Part shown: positions 12,296 to 24,849 of the stretch, one piece after another
How positions within the stretch are numbered: position 1 is the first letter of the stretch
Layout: each line of letters begins with the position of its first letter
Origin: Aulostomus chinensis
Lineage: Eukaryota > Chordata > Actinopteri > Syngnathiformes > Aulostomidae
Length of the DNA stretch: 64,000 nucleotides
Direction: 5' to 3'
NCBI GenBank assembly: GCA_037954235.1
Contig: JBBMOA010000004.1
Location: 8,677,599 to 8,741,598, forward strand
Notes under the pieces: generated by a model
Database searches by the model: none
What the model was told of the DNA's origin: nothing
Seen by the model: only the letters and a program-made list of their open reading frames with translations
Translations under genes and position numbers: made by a program

Positions 12296-12950
12296 CGGTG
12301 CAGCAGTTGTCCTCCCTGTGGCCCCCCAGCAAGAAGGTTGTGGGTGGAGCAGTGGTCCTCACTGTGGCCCCCCAGCAAGAAGGTTGTGGGTGGAGCAGTG
12401 GTCCTCCCTGTGGCCCCCAGCAAGAAGGTTGTGGGTGGAGCAGTGGTCCTCCCTGTGGCCCCCCAGCAAGAAGGTTGTGGGTGGAGCAGTGGTCCTCCCT
12501 GTGGCCCCCCAGCAAGAAGGTTGTGGGTGGAGCAGTGGTCCTCACTGTGGCCCCCAGCAAGAAGGTTGTGGGTGGAGCAGTGGTCCTCCCTGTGGCCCCC
12601 AGCAAGAAGGTTGTGGGTGGAGCAGTGGTCCTCCCTGTGGCCCCCAGCAAGAAGGTTGTGGGTGGAGCCCCGGCTGCAGCACGGGGTCTTTCTGGGTGAG
12701 TCTCCATGTTCTCCTGTTCCTGCTGGGTTCTCTCTGGTACTCCAGCTTCCTCCACAGTCCAAAGACATCAAGAGGGACCAGGTTAATCCAGACTCTAAAT
12801 TGACCGTAGGCGTGGCTGGGAGAGCCAATGGTTGTCTGTCTCTATGTGTTGGCCCTGCCATGGACTGGTGACCTGTCCAGGGGGAAGGCTGCTGGGATAG
12901 GCTCCACCCCCCGCGACCTTTACTAGTAAGGAATAAGTGGAAGACGACGA
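12296..12950 (-). mobile_element. Dispersed teleost repeat, copy 2 (reverse), with about eight 45-bp tandem units
   Basis: This is the reverse-orientation counterpart of the repeat at 2690-3135. It has 45-bp units at 12300-12670, then the core including the reverse complement of 'cctggacaggtcacc', ending with the GGGTCGCGGG-type segment near 12915. The tandem tail is expanded to about eight units here against about three in copy 1 and two in copy 3. Open frames of 130-212 codons on both strands are unit artefacts. The copy ends about 140 bases upstream of the C11orf98 start codon. Confidence 0.82.
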
Positions 12951-13089
12951 TGAAATCATAAACAAATGCTGAATCAAAGGAAACGCATCAGAGACCGAGC
13001 CGTCATAGCCGTGGAGGACCTGGCGGCGGCGGTAGAGAGTTCCCGCACCGGGAGAGAAGAAGCCGATCCGCTGTGTGAGTAGCGGCAGC

Positions 13090-15198
13090 ATGGCTCCTCC
13101 GGGAGGGAAGATCAATAGACCCAAAACGGTAATAAAGTCCGGTGTCCTGGAACGATGCGGGACATGGCGAGCATGACGTGAGCCGCCATTCATTTTGCGG
13201 GTTCATGGAACTGTTTGAGAAGCCGCGGGGCGGTTAGCAGGCAGCCTGGACGGCCATCGCAGAGGGTTGGCCCGACTCAGGCTCCTAAGAGGGACCAGCA
13301 TGTGGAACCAGTATGGACAGATGTCATAACTAGTAATGATGCTTCCGGCGACTAGCAGGGCAGCTGAAGACATTAGCATGGATGGCTAAGGTGACGAGTC
13401 GGGACGTTAGCCTAACTATAATGAGCTAACGTTAGCAGCGTGGCAACTGACGTAAAAGCATCGTGTAAATTCTTTTGCGGACGTGATCTGGTTGTGGACG
13501 TGATCTTGTGGATATGATCTGGTTGCGGACGTGATCTAGTTGGAGACGTGATCTGGTTGTGGACGTGATCTTGTGGATATGATCTGGTTGCGGACGTGAT
13601 CTGGTTGTGGACGTGATCTTGTGGATATGATCTGGTTGCGGACGTGATCTAGTTGGAGACGTGATCTGGTTGTGGACGTGATCTTGTGGATATGATCTGG
13701 TTGCGGACGTGATCTAGTTGGAGACGTGATCTGGTTGTGGACGTGATCTTGTGGATATGATCTGGTTGCGGACGTGATCTAGTTGGAGACGTGGTCTAGT
13801 TGTGGATGTGAACTAGTCTTACAAGTGATGTATTTGTAGCTATGGTCTTGTTGTGGCCATGAACCTGTTCGACACGATCTGGTTGTAGACATGATCTGGT
13901 TGTACACGTGATCTAGTCTTGGAAGTGATCTGGTTGTAGTCGCGATCTTGTTGATTTCCCAATCACCTGACAGGAGCTGGGGAAGAAGCTCTTCAAGCGG
14001 CGACGAGTTCTGTGCCGACAGAAGAAGCAGCAGCGGCAGATCGTGGGTGCCGTGGTAGACCAGGGCCTCATCACTATCCACCACCTGAGGAAGAGAAGGT
14101 CAGTGACGCCGCCGCCTACATCACAGTGCCTGGACGCATCCTGACATCACACCCTCCTGAGTGAATACAGGTGGGACAGTGAATAATGAACACTGGAGGC
14201 CATCCCAGCAGCGGTTCAACGCGGCTCTGCCAGTTTTCAACCTTACTGTCATCACTGCTTCGTGTCCCTGCAGGAGTGACAAACGCTGGCATGTGAATAT
14301 CAGTGAGCAGGCTAATGAACCCAAGTATGAGTCTGTCTCAGGAGCACAAGATGGACCGGACCAGAACTGGGATGTTCCTGGGTCTGAAGCGTCCCGGCCT
14401 GGAACCGGTCTCAGCTCTGATGTTAATTGTTAATAACAAGTTTTGGTTTTGCTCACACTTCACCAGTGACCTGCTTCATGTTAGCATGCTAATGTTTGCC
14501 CTCTTGCTTGTTTGGAAGGGTGTGGATGTGTAGTGGTGCAAGTTGGAGACACAGTGAGACCAGTAAGACTGCACACCAGTGATGGCGAACACTGTTTGTG
14601 TGTCACATGCCAGACTGAACTTAGCAGTGATGAGTTCTGAGGTTCTGAAAGGACGAGAAGAGCAATTTAGTTTGAACATTTGATTTTTAAGAAGTGTCAG
14701 GACATCTAATGTCCAAGCAAATCCCTCGACCTGGTTTTCTTCAGTTTAACAGCCAATTCTCTCCTCCTGCTTCAGGTCGAGTCCGCGGGCCAACATCACT
14801 CTCTCTGGAAAGAAGAAACGAAAGCTGCTGAAGCAGCTGCAGCACCAGCAGCAGGAGAAGGCTGGGATGGAAGGTAACCATGGGAACGCAGCACCCTGCT
14901 TAGTCTGAGACACCAGTCTGTGTGTTCTGTGCAGCGCCAGATTAGCCTAGCATTAAGACTGGAGGCAAGAGGAAACTGTTAGCCTAGCATAGCACAAAGA
15001 CTGGAAACAAGGAAGCAGCCAAGCTAGCAAAGTCAAAACATGTTCTGATTTGTCTTTTCCCCTCCAGTTGAACTCTTGGCACCTCAGAGGAAGAAAGGGG
15101 AGACATGTGCACCAACCAAGAAGGAGAAGGAGGTGGGGGGATCGCGGGAGGATGTCGAGATGGCTGACGTGGAAGGACTCGGCGTGCCAGGCTTGTAG
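13090..15198 (+). CDS. C11orf98-like small basic protein (4 exons)
   Basis: Exons are 13090-13128, 13974-14098, 14776-14873 and 15068-15198, all with GT-AG borders. The product is 130 aa, near the length of human C11orf98. It starts MAPPGGKINRPKTELGKKLF, continues with KRRRVLCRQKK, then VGAVVDQGLITIHHLRKR, then RANITLSGKKKRKLLKQLQ, and ends in a variable tail with DVEMADVE. These blocks match my memory of the vertebrate C11orf98 family in order. The protein is strongly basic with no signal peptide or membrane segment; a nuclear or nucleolar role is plausible from composition only. Its molecular function is not established to my knowledge. An AATAAA signal lies at 15454-15459. Confidence 0.87.
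13477..13945. repeat. Minisatellite in intron 1 of the C11orf98 homologue
   Basis: The tandem is composed of variants of 'gtgatctggttgtggac' (17), 'gtgatcttgtggat' and 'atgatctggttgcggac'. Larger composite units of roughly 80-100 bases recur about four times before the array degenerates. It occupies more than half of the 845-bp intron. Confidence 0.9.
14938..15035. mobile_element. Short dispersed-repeat fragment in C11orf98 intron 3
   Basis: It contains 'gttagcctagcatagcac' followed by 'aaagactggaaacaagg', the signature of a very common teleost interspersed repeat ('tagcttagcataaagactgg' type). Class is uncertain. Related segments lie at about 49310-49395 and 56838-57540. Confidence 0.6.
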
Positions 15199-15459
15199 GG
15201 CACGACTCCTCCAGTCGGACACACGCTCATCCCTGAACACTGGGACGGGATGATCGACAGAAACCTCCCAGAACTGGTACGAAGCAGATGAAGAGACTGA
15301 AACTGGGAGATGTTTGGGACCTAGAAACTGGGAGGTTAGACTGGTGTGGCTGTAACCGTCAGTCACGGCGACCTTCGCTGGCTGCAGTGATGTCTGTAGG
15401 ACGCCGTGATACGTCTCTGCCCTTTAGTGGGTCAAAACGTCCCTATTTGTTTTAATAAA

Positions 15460-18400
15460 GCCTTTTTATTAAGTTCTGTCTCTTGACTTCAGTGCGTCCC
15501 TGCATCAGTGTGCATCCTCCTGAGCCAAACACAGGTATGTTCTCATGAGCAGGTGCGCGCATGCTTCATCACATGTTCTGAGCAGACAAAGTGAGACAGA
15601 AAGATTAACGATGAATTTCCCCAAGATATAAAAACAGCAGGCAGTCGAGCCTTCAGTTGGCCGATCACCTCAGGATCGATCGACCTGCCAGCTCAGATTT
15701 GACTTCACATTTTTGCGGGAGGATTTCTAATTTATCCCCAGGGTTTCATTGTGCAGAGTAGAGACACGGTTTGTTTGGACTGAAAACTTTGGGTCATAAA
15801 AGTGCTGTGGCTGTCTGACGTCCTCCATCACGCCTTCATTTACTGCAGCCACAATTTCTATTCAGATTTTGTCAGTCAATTCCAAAAATTATTTTCCTTT
15901 CAATTATTATTATTTACATTTTTCAAACACCGTAACCCTTATAATGTTTATGTTTGGCGTTGACGAGCTTCCGTACCTGCACATTTACTCTGCTGTAATT
16001 CCGTGTTGGTGTGTGTGAAAGCTGCTGGACCTCCTCAGTCACTGATACCCGGCCGGCAGGAGGAGTCTGGTCCCGGGGTCTGAGCAGGATCGTCGTGTTC
16101 CAGGTGATTGTTGCGAATGAGAGCGAGTGTTAGCAAGCGACTGGGGGAGCAGCAACACCCCCGCCCCCACCCGAGGACAAAGACTGAAGTGGGTCAGAGA
16201 GAAGCAGATCCTCCGCACCAGCCACCATGTAACGGAGCTCCGAGACCAGACGCTGCTGCCTTCTAATCAGCACACTTCCATTATCGGACATCTAGAAGCC
16301 TAATTCGTGACTCGTCCTCTCGGGATGGGTGATGCCTCCCGGCGGCTTACTGGGACTGAACAGGTTTGAAGACGTTGCTTGCAGTTAGCAGCCTGGAACC
16401 TCTGGAGCAGACGACCCAGGGACGGATGCTGCATCCTCAGTGAAAATACAGGTAAAACCTGGGTAAAACGCATCACTGCTCCACGTCCCGGTTCAGCTAC
16501 GTTCATGGAACCAGTAAGAATCCAGCGGCGTGTTTGCGCTCCCAGTAACCGTCTCTCAGGCTTCGGGACCTGCTGCTGTGAGGCGGGAGGATGGTTAGCC
16601 TGCTGGGCTCCTTATGCGCCTTCTGCCTGCTGAAGTTCCTCCAGCAAACTGATGACTAGCGGGGCTTTAGCTGTGACACCCCAGGCGCTTGCTAGCATCG
16701 ACCGACCCCCGCCGGCAGGGTTCGTTCAGGTCTCCTCCTCTTCTGGCCAGCGCTCCGGCGGCAGTTCCTCCAGGAGAAGTCAGTTTTGGCGGGTTTTTGT
16801 GTCTGTTAGCACCTTGAAATGGAGTCCATCCCCTGACGAACCGCCACCGAAGACGAGTCTCTGAAAGGGTTGTTTGATGAAGAGCCCACAGACTTTAGTT
16901 TTCCGATGGCTGAATGAACACCGAGTTAGTTTTCCCCATAACTTTATGAAATTACTGGTTACAGTGTCTAAGATGTCGCTGAAAGCCTGACCTCACCGAT
17001 ACCGAGAGTAACTTTAGCCAAGTTAGCTAATATAACCAATGTACTTTTTGGCTGACTTGGCTACATGATGCTAACGGGCTACGCTGTCCCGGAACAGCCT
17101 TATGTGTTCCTGCAGATGTTAGGCTATCTGTCCAGCAGCCTCGGAGATTCTCTACGTGTAGCGGGACAGCTGGTGGTCTCCATGTGGTGACCTCCATGAC
17201 ACAACTTGACCAGAGTTCCATACGCTGCAATCAATCCCCTGTGACCTCCAGGGTTCATGCCCCCTGGAGTTCCATACAAAGCTCTGCAGCTGCTGGGGTG
17301 ACAGGCTCATTAAGTTTCTTAATTGCCATCTAGTGTTGTAGAACACCAGTGTGGAGGATGCCAGCAGGAGATGCTAAGCTAGCAAGAGCCTATTAGCTAT
17401 CACGTAGCCTGTTCAACTTCAGTCTGAGGCTGCTGATGTGAGTGAGGTGCAGACACACCTGTGAACCCACCTGCATGATGGCAGGTCAGATAGCAGCAGC
17501 TGTAAAGGAGATAAGGTGAACTAACGCCTCAATGTGCCACGCAGGAGACGGGACAAAGTCCTGCTGGAGGGACTGAGCACTCAGCGACCTGCAAGGGTCT
17601 GATGGAGGACGCTTCTCTCCGCCAGCCTGGTGAGTCCTTTATCTCAGAGCTGAGTTCACGTTCAGCTTTAAACTTAAAACGTTCTCTTCTCTGACTAGGA
17701 TGACAGTCGACCTTATTCTTCTCCTTCCTTCTAAAACAGGAAGTTCCCCCACTGACCCCGGAGGAGCATTTTTAGAATTCTATTTTTGTTCTGCGCAGCA
17801 GTTTCTAATTTAAGTCTCTTTCTTGTTCTGACATGTTTAATGTCCTGAGCAGGAGCCTCTGTTACTGAGACAACCTGACGAGGCAGTGAGGAAAGACATC
17901 AATGAGAACCGTCCCAAACGACAGTGAAACAGTCGCAGCTCAGAGAGGAAGCGCTGGTTGGGCCGCACCGTCGAATTACCTAACCGTCCATTTATGAGTC
18001 GCCATCTCACTGCATGGGATTAACATTCGTACTCCGTTAAGAAATGAGACATTTGAGCATTCTTTGTTCTTTAATCTGGAATCTGATGGGAGATCTTTGG
18101 GGCGGTTGTTTTTAAGGCTGGCGCTACACTGAAGTTGGTCACAAACCACGTTCATGCCGCCTCTTGCATGTTGACGTTATATTCTGATATTTAGGATCTT
18201 CTGTAAAGCATTTCTCACCAGTGATGTGAAAATGTGGCAAATCATTTGTTCTGTGTCGTTTTTCATCCTGTCCAGACAGAGAACGTCTATGAGCTCATGT
18301 TAGCGCCACAACACTGAAGCTAATCACACCCAAGTAAGGACGCTGATGCTAACTAGCACTGTGGTGTTGCTCAGTCTTCTAAACGCTTAGCGTCACTGTT

Positions 18401-18463
18401 TGACAGCTGCAAACTGCTGCTATATTACTTTATTATTGGATTATATGTGTTTTGGTCTGACAG
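15460..18463. other. Intergenic/5' region of mansc1
   Basis: No protein-coding gene recognised. 16020-16270 is CG-richer and could be promoter-like. A donor-like CCTG|GTGAGT near 17630 could end a 5'UTR exon of mansc1, and a TCTGACAG acceptor near 18463 could open the first coding exon. Both are inferences from splice motifs alone. Confidence 0.5.
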
Positions 18464-18544
18464 CTCTTTATCCTGGATCTCGTCTCTCTTCCTGTGGACA
18501 CGGAGGCTTTTCTAAACTTAACAAGTAGATCTGCCGCAGCCACG

Positions 18545-21015
18545 ATGCCCTCAGCATCGGGTCGATCATCATGGATGCTCAGGCTGCTGCTTGCCACTTT
18601 GATGCTGACGCTGGCGGCAGCTGTGGATTCAGACACGTGCTTCTCCAGACAGCACCAGCAGGCCATCGTCAATGTCCGACTGGCCTTGAACCAACCGGGG
18701 ACAGCCATGGATGCCCGGGTGGTGCTGTCGGAGCGGGACTGCGTCCTGGCGTGCTGCTCGGAGGAAGTCAAGCCAGGTGAGTTGAAGATCGAGAATGTTG
18801 GGTTCAAAGGTTAACAGGAAATCACTGAGCTGACTGATGTGAGTGAAAGGTTGAGGTGTTGGCATGAGCCGAGAAGACTTTCAGCTCGACTATGACGTCT
18901 TCCATTCTGATGTTTGATCTTGTTACTGCGACGACAATGCGGACTTACAGTGCTTGTGCAGGTTAATGCTAACAGGCTATGCTTTCCAACATAAACATCC
19001 TGTGCTGGTCTGTTACGGGAATCATGGGTGAGTGTACCTGGAAGCAGCTAGTGAGGGTTTTGTGCACAGTTCACGCCAATCACACACAAGAGCATGAAGA
19101 CACAGTGGACGAATCCAGGTGTACCAGTTAAAATGGACAGGAAACTGTCAGTCCAAACAAACCACAAAAGAACACTCAGGAAACTAGCAGCCCACGACGG
19201 GCAAGGCTGCCGTCACATGGAACCGTCCACTCATGGATACAACATGACAGTGTGTATGCCATATTTCCACCTCTGAGGTGGTGAATACCACAGGAGGGGC
19301 GTTATTATGGACACGCCCCCATTTTAATGCAACACATGCTACAGAGACACAGCTAATCAATCATTAGAAACACCTGGGATACAGGAGGGCGGAGCAAGTG
19401 ATCACATGTGGAACAATCAAACAAGACAGGAAGTAGTAACATGCAACACTTAAGAATAAAACAGAACCAACGTAAGTCCAAAACGAGAGCATCAAACTTG
19501 AGTGACGTCACCTTTTTGTGTCTTGGAAGGTTCCAAGTGCAACATGGTTGTTTTCAAAGCCAACAGACAGGCCAGTGATGACAACTGCTTCCTGTTCCAC
19601 TGTCAGATGGAGCAGGACTGTCCTCTGACGAAGGCCCAGGACGGCATCAACACCTACGACATCTACAAAGGTGCTCACACGTTGTGTTTGTAGCTTTTCA
19701 AAGTGTAAACCCTGCTTGATCCCGCTGCGCCTCCCTCTGCAGGTAGCTTCAGCTCCTTGGATGTCATCTTACCGAATGTTGATTGATATCATTTTTACAT
19801 GCGTGATGCAAGTCACATGCGAGTTGAGCCACAGCATCATTTATGTTTTACTTCCCCTGATGTTTTGTTTTTTACTTCAAGATTACAGGAAAGGAATACC
19901 CTTGCTGTTCTTTTATTGTTACACACACACACACACACATTTCTTAAGTTGTCTTAAGGCAATAATGTTGACGTTTAAAAGTTCAAATGTTGTTTAGCTC
20001 TTACCGTTAGCAGGGCGAGTGGTGAAACACGCTAGCTGTCTGTTCAGGGGTCTCAGTCTATCATCTGTCCTTCACAGGTGTGATTCATCCAACCATCATG
20101 AGACCCTTCACTACAACTATCACCACCACACGGGCGCCACCTCCACCTACAACCATGCAATTCACCGCCACCACAACGCAAATTATAATGTCCACGCGAC
20201 CCTCCACCCCCACAGAGACGACCTTGCAGCCCACCACCAGCATGCCAGGTCCTCCCCCTGACAACATGATAGCCACAATGCCAGCAGAAACTCTGGAGCC
20301 CACAAAAACCACCACCATCACCACAACCGCTGCTATGCAGAAAAGGCTGAACAAGACCAGCAAAAAGCAAAATAAACCCTCCAGGAAAGGAAGACCTCGT
20401 CCTGTCAGCACCCCTGCAGCTGCCCCTGCTCTGAACTCCACGACATCACTTCCTGTTGCAGAAGTGAGCAAAGAGGCTACACAAAGAACTACTGAACACC
20501 CGAAGCCGAGCCCTACTAATGCTACTAATGTTGCCATGACTTCAACGACTACCAGTACTACCACTACCACCACTGCCACGACTACTACTTCTAACCCTTC
20601 TATCACTACAACAGCTACTACCATTGCTAACCCTACCACCACCACCACCACGACTACCACCTGTCCTACTAATACTTCTACCAGTTCTGCTACCACTATA
20701 AAACCTACTACAACTACCACCAGTCCTATTAATCCCATGACCACCACCACCACAAGAACAACTCCAGCAGCAAATCTGGGCATCCTCTCGAAAGGCACCA
20801 TCCAGTCTGACCCCACCCTCCAGGACCCGAGTGCTGGCCGGGGTAAAGCAGTAGCAGCAAGAGGGGCGGTGAAAAGCAGTGTGGTGGCGTTCATGATTTT
20901 GGGGCTTGCTGTGCTCACACTGGCCTTAGCTGTCGGCGGCCGCAAGGCAATGGAGTCCTTTGACAGACGTCATTATACAAGACTGGAGCTGAATGACCTG
21001 CACTATGAAGTGTGA
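18545..21015 (+). CDS. mansc1: MANSC domain-containing protein 1 (3 coding exons)
   Basis: Coding exons are 18545-18776, 19530-19670 and 20078-21015, giving 436 aa, close to the human MANSC1 length. An N-terminal signal peptide (hydrophobic MLRLLLATLMLTLAAA) is followed by a Cys-rich MANSC domain at about residues 32-124 (CVLACCSEE, then NCFLFHCQ, then DCPL). A long Thr-rich, mucin-like stalk follows, then one membrane helix (VVAFMILGLAVLTLALAV) and a short cytoplasmic tail ending LNDLHYEV. It is a type I membrane protein of poorly known role. It sits directly upstream of lrp6 in the same orientation; I recall MANSC1 and LRP6 also being neighbours on human 12p13, which supports both identifications. 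The start Met was chosen because it directly precedes the signal peptide; an in-frame GTG further upstream is less likely. Confidence 0.93.
18777..20077 (+). other. mansc1: mansc1 introns 1 and 2
   Basis: Intron 1 is 18777-19529 and intron 2 is 19671-20077; exon 2 (19530-19670) lies between them. Intron 2 carries a (CA)n run near 19921-19940. I saw nothing else in either. Confidence 0.8.
20110..20770 (+). repeat. mansc1: Thr-codon-rich low-complexity coding tract (mansc1 stalk)
   Basis: ACC/ACT/ACA-rich sequence encodes runs of Thr interrupted by Pro, Ser, Asn and Ala, giving a mucin-like stalk likely to be O-glycosylated. The opposite strand reads as a long Val-rich open frame, which is a shadow. 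Slippage in such a tract would produce length variation. Confidence 0.85.
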
Positions 21016-21204
21016 TGGTGAGATGAACAAATAACAAGAGGCTGCTTTGACTTGAGTTCATCCGATATTTAAATCTCTGAAAAGCACAAAGTTACGTTTT
21101 AGTTGAATTCCTGCTTTACTGTGTCAAGGAGGAGTGGCTGTGGGGAGAGGTAGTTTGTGATTGGCCAGAGGGTGTCTTCAGTAAAGGGATGAAGAGTGTC
21201 TTTG

Positions 21205-21585
21205 TCCAACAGGAGGTGGTCATCTCCTGGTTCCTCCACCAACAGGAGGTGGTCATCTCCTGGTTCCTCCACCAACAGGAGGTGGTCATCTCCTGGTTCC
21301 TCCACCAACAAGAGGTGGTCATCTCCTGGTTCCTCCACCAACAGGAGGTGGTCAACTCCTGGTTCCTCCACCAACAGGAAGTGGTCATGTCCTGGTTCCT
21401 CCACCAACAGGAAGTGGTCATTTTCTGGTTCCTTCACCAACAGGAGGTGGTCATCTCCTGGTTCCTCCACCAACAGGAGGTGGTCATCTCCTGGTTCCTC
21501 CACCAACAGGAGGTGGTCAACTCCTGGTTCCTCCACCAACAGGAAGTGGTCATGTCCTGGCTCCTCCCCCAGCAGCCAATAGGAT
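21205..21585. repeat. 33-bp minisatellite downstream of mansc1
   Basis: About 11-12 tandem units of 33 bases containing 'aacaggaggtggtcatctcc' and 'tggttcctcc'. Because 33 is a multiple of 3, open frames with 11-residue repeats appear in several frames on both strands; they are artefacts. Units differ by few substitutions. Confidence 0.95.
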
Positions 21586-21899
21586 CGCTCCATGTGATTG
21601 TGGTGATTGAACCAGTAAATCAGCTCTGGTGAACAAAAGTTGATGATCTTCCAGGTTCAGTTCATCAAGATCATCTTCACTAATGAACCCTCTGATGATC
21701 CTGGAAGCCTGGATGCTACAGTTAGCAGTGCTAAGCTAACATTAGCCTATGAAGGAACTACACCAGGGTCACATGACTTCAAGGTCACCACCACTAAGCT
21801 TCAGGCTTCTTGTGTTTCCTCTGATGACCTTTAATGACCTCCATGACCTCTGTAGGCTCCTCTAGACTCTTGTTAGCAACCCAGGTTTTTAAGACTCCA

Positions 21900-22690
21900 C
21901 CACTCCAACATCCACCAGTCTGGTGTTTACTGGTGGATCTGATGTAGACCTGAACCTCCACCATCCACTGGTCTGGGGTTTACTGGTGGATCTGATGTAG
22001 AACTGAACCTCCACCATCCACCAGTCTGGTGTTTACTGGTGGATCTGATGTAGAACTGAACCTCCACCATCCACCGGTCTGGTGTTTACTGGTGGATCTG
22101 ATGTAGACCTGAACCTCCACCATCCACTGGTCTGGTGTTTACTGGTGGATCTGATGTAGACCTGAACCTCCACCATCCACCAGTCTGGTGTTTACTGGTG
22201 GATCTGATGTAGAACTGAACCTCCACCATCCACCGGTCTGGTGTTTACTGGTGGATCTGATGTAGAACTGAACCTCCACCATCCACCGGTCTGGTGTTTA
22301 CTGGTGGATCTGATGTAGAACTGAACCTCCACCATCCACCGGTCTGGTGTTTACTGGTGGATCTGATGTAGAACTGAACCTCCAACATCCACCGGTCTGG
22401 TGTTTACTGGCGGATCTGATGTATAACTGAACCTCCACCATCCACCGGTCTGGTGTTTACTGGCGGATCTGATGTAGAACTGAACCTCCAACATCCACCG
22501 GTCTGGTGTTTACTGGCGGATCTGATGTAGACCTGAACCTCCACCATCCACCGGTCTAGTGTTTACTGGTGGATCTGATGTAGAACTGAACCTCCAACAT
22601 CCACCAGTCTGGTGTTTACTGGTGGATCTGATGTAGAACTGAACCAGTCTGGTGTTTACTGGTGGATCTGATGTAGAACTGAACCTGCTA
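21900..22690. repeat. 53-bp minisatellite downstream of mansc1
   Basis: About 15 tandem units of 53 bases containing 'tggtgtttactggtggatct' and 'gatgtagaactgaacctcc'. The last units are shortened. Confidence 0.95.
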
Positions 22691-23883
22691 GTGTCTCCAG
22701 CTGTTGCGAACCACACACCTGGTTCCAGGGAACCACACGTTCCACTAGGGGGGCGTATTTACATATTTTAGGACCCATTCCTGAACCGCTATGTTTCACT
22801 TTTATGTACAAATATCAGTACTTTGGTCTTTCTAAAAGCGCTGCACTCAGGCACTAAACATCGCCTCTGGGGCCAGGATCCAGAGACCTCCTTTGTCACG
22901 CTGACGTCTACAACATCAGACATTTTGTTGTTTAATTCTCATGTTTCTGACAGCATCCTGGGACGTCACTGAACAATTTTCTTTCAGACCTTTGACTTTG
23001 CTTAACATTTTGCCTTTTTTTTCAAAGTAGTAGTTTTCTGTTTTCAATTACATGCTGACGTTAATTTCTGAGTTTGTAATCTCTGAAAAATGGAGTAGAA
23101 AGTTAGTTGAATCTTCAAATTTTGCTGTTATTCATTTTCTGTTTTAATGTGATTTTTTTTAAGCGAACCCTCTGAGCACGAGGTGTCCAAGTAGATGTTC
23201 CTTTAAACTGAGGTCGCCGTCTTTGATGGGATTTAGAATTTGTCTTGATTCAAACTGCTGATGTCCACCCTCCCACTGTACCGGTGGACCAGCCGAAGGC
23301 CGCTTTTTGTCAGAGGGTTCCATTCTTGTGCGCCGCGCGTGCTGCACGCTCACCAACGTGAACCATATTTCTCATTATTCAGGGTAACACTTCTTAAGTT
23401 CTGTTTTTACTTTTCTGGTTTGATTGACATGGACTTTTATTTCTGTTCAATCAAAGCTGAGGGCTCGCCCTCAGAGACCTGTCTTCACTCTGTCCACCCT
23501 CCAACTTGACTCCTGTTGGAGATTCTATCGTTTCAATCAGGTGGGCGGGGCTTGAGATGCCCTGCAGCTGGGCGGGGCCAAAACATTCTGCTGCTGGGCA
23601 TTAATCAGAGGAGCTGCAGAGAAAACGTAAAAGAATCAACAGCAATATTTTTACCCCTGAAACTCAGGAAGCCTCTGACGTGGAGCTGAGGGCGCGAGGC
23701 CTCGGCCCGCTGTGAACGCGCATGTCTGCTCGCCGCCGCTTCAGACTCACCGCGGTGTTTGGATGTGCTGTCCAGTTTGATGCACTTCTTCTTCTTCTAT
23801 GGTTGCACTATTGTATCTGAATGCTTCTTTCTAAGTTGTTCTTCACAGGCGCGCGCACTATTTACCTACCGGTTCTTTGTCCC

Positions 23884-23941
23884 GGCGCGAGCTGCCGCCG
23901 GCGTCCGGTGCCCGACGCACGCGGCGGCGGCAGCTCGCGCC
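23884..23941. repeat. GC-rich perfect inverted repeat, 17-bp arms
   Basis: Arm 23884-23900 reads GGCGCGAGCTGCCGCCG and arm 23925-23941 is its exact reverse complement, with a 24-base CG-rich spacer. It lies about 1.4 kb upstream of the lrp6 start codon. It could form a stable hairpin in RNA or a cruciform in DNA. Confidence 0.85.
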
Positions 23942-24849
23942 CTCACGCCTCGGTGGATGGAATCGTTTGGTCTCGTTTCGTGAAGTGACACTTTGCCTTT
24001 GTTTGGACTTTGATGTTTCACTCTTGTTACAATAAAAACGTGATTTTGGAAGTGCTGTGCGTGTCTGTGTCACCCTGACGGAGGAGAGGAGGATGGTGCC
24101 GTCTATAAAGATTGAAAGACGCGTCTTCATCTTGATGACGTCAGTACCACGCCATTCGTCAACACAAATGTTGACTCTGACCTCATGTCTCTTCGATGTG
24201 GGTATAACGTGATGTCACGGAGACAAAATGGCGCCTTTGTCATGTACAACTGCGTAGTTTCTCCGTGGAAGTCGCGTGCAGGAGCTCCTCACCGTCCAGC
24301 TGACCCCCCCCCCCCCCCGGTTCGGGTTGAGGACCATCGGTTACAGTTAACAGAGACCAACGAACCCCGCGGTTCTGAACGGATTCCGAGCCTGAAACAA
24401 ACACATACAACTTCTTAAGAACGGGTTGTGTTTGTTTCCCGCTCAGATGGACGCTCTCTGACGTGTCGGCTCCCGGTTTAGCTACGGTTGCTTCATCTTG
24501 TCATCAGGCGTCCGGACGCCGGTGTGAGGTTCCCGTTGTTCTCTTCTGGTGAAGAACATTCGTGTCCGGGCGGGTTCTGGGGGTGTGCTGCTCGTTCCGA
24601 GTCTCCCTGACAATTGTCATTATTATTTTGTCCACACGCACGCGCAATCCACGACGACAGCAGCTGATGTCAGTCAGAACATGGTCAGTCTGCTGACGTC
24701 ATTATCTGATTAATGAACTTTTGCAAATCGGAGAGAAAGAAAATGATGCTGTTTGTCAAACTGAGAACGTCACGTGTATCAGGGCAACGCGTTTTATTCA
24801 CCGACACAACTAATCGGTCCCTGCGGGTGCGTGTCTGCTGAACACTGGC

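Noticed and set aside
12117..12871. Long repetitive open frames (133-212 codons) on both strands
   Set aside because: Same 45-bp unit in a dispersed repeat; products are repeats of the unit in every frame.
20085..20945. 286-codon minus-strand Val-rich frame
   Set aside because: Shadow of the Thr-rich mansc1 stalk on the plus strand.
21099..21632. Repeat proteins of 11-residue units on both strands
   Set aside because: The 33-bp minisatellite produces open frames in several frames at once.
23858..24130. Possible small gene near the AATAAA at 24031
   Set aside because: Frames on both strands are CG-rich chance openings; only a polyadenylation-type hexamer supports transcription.
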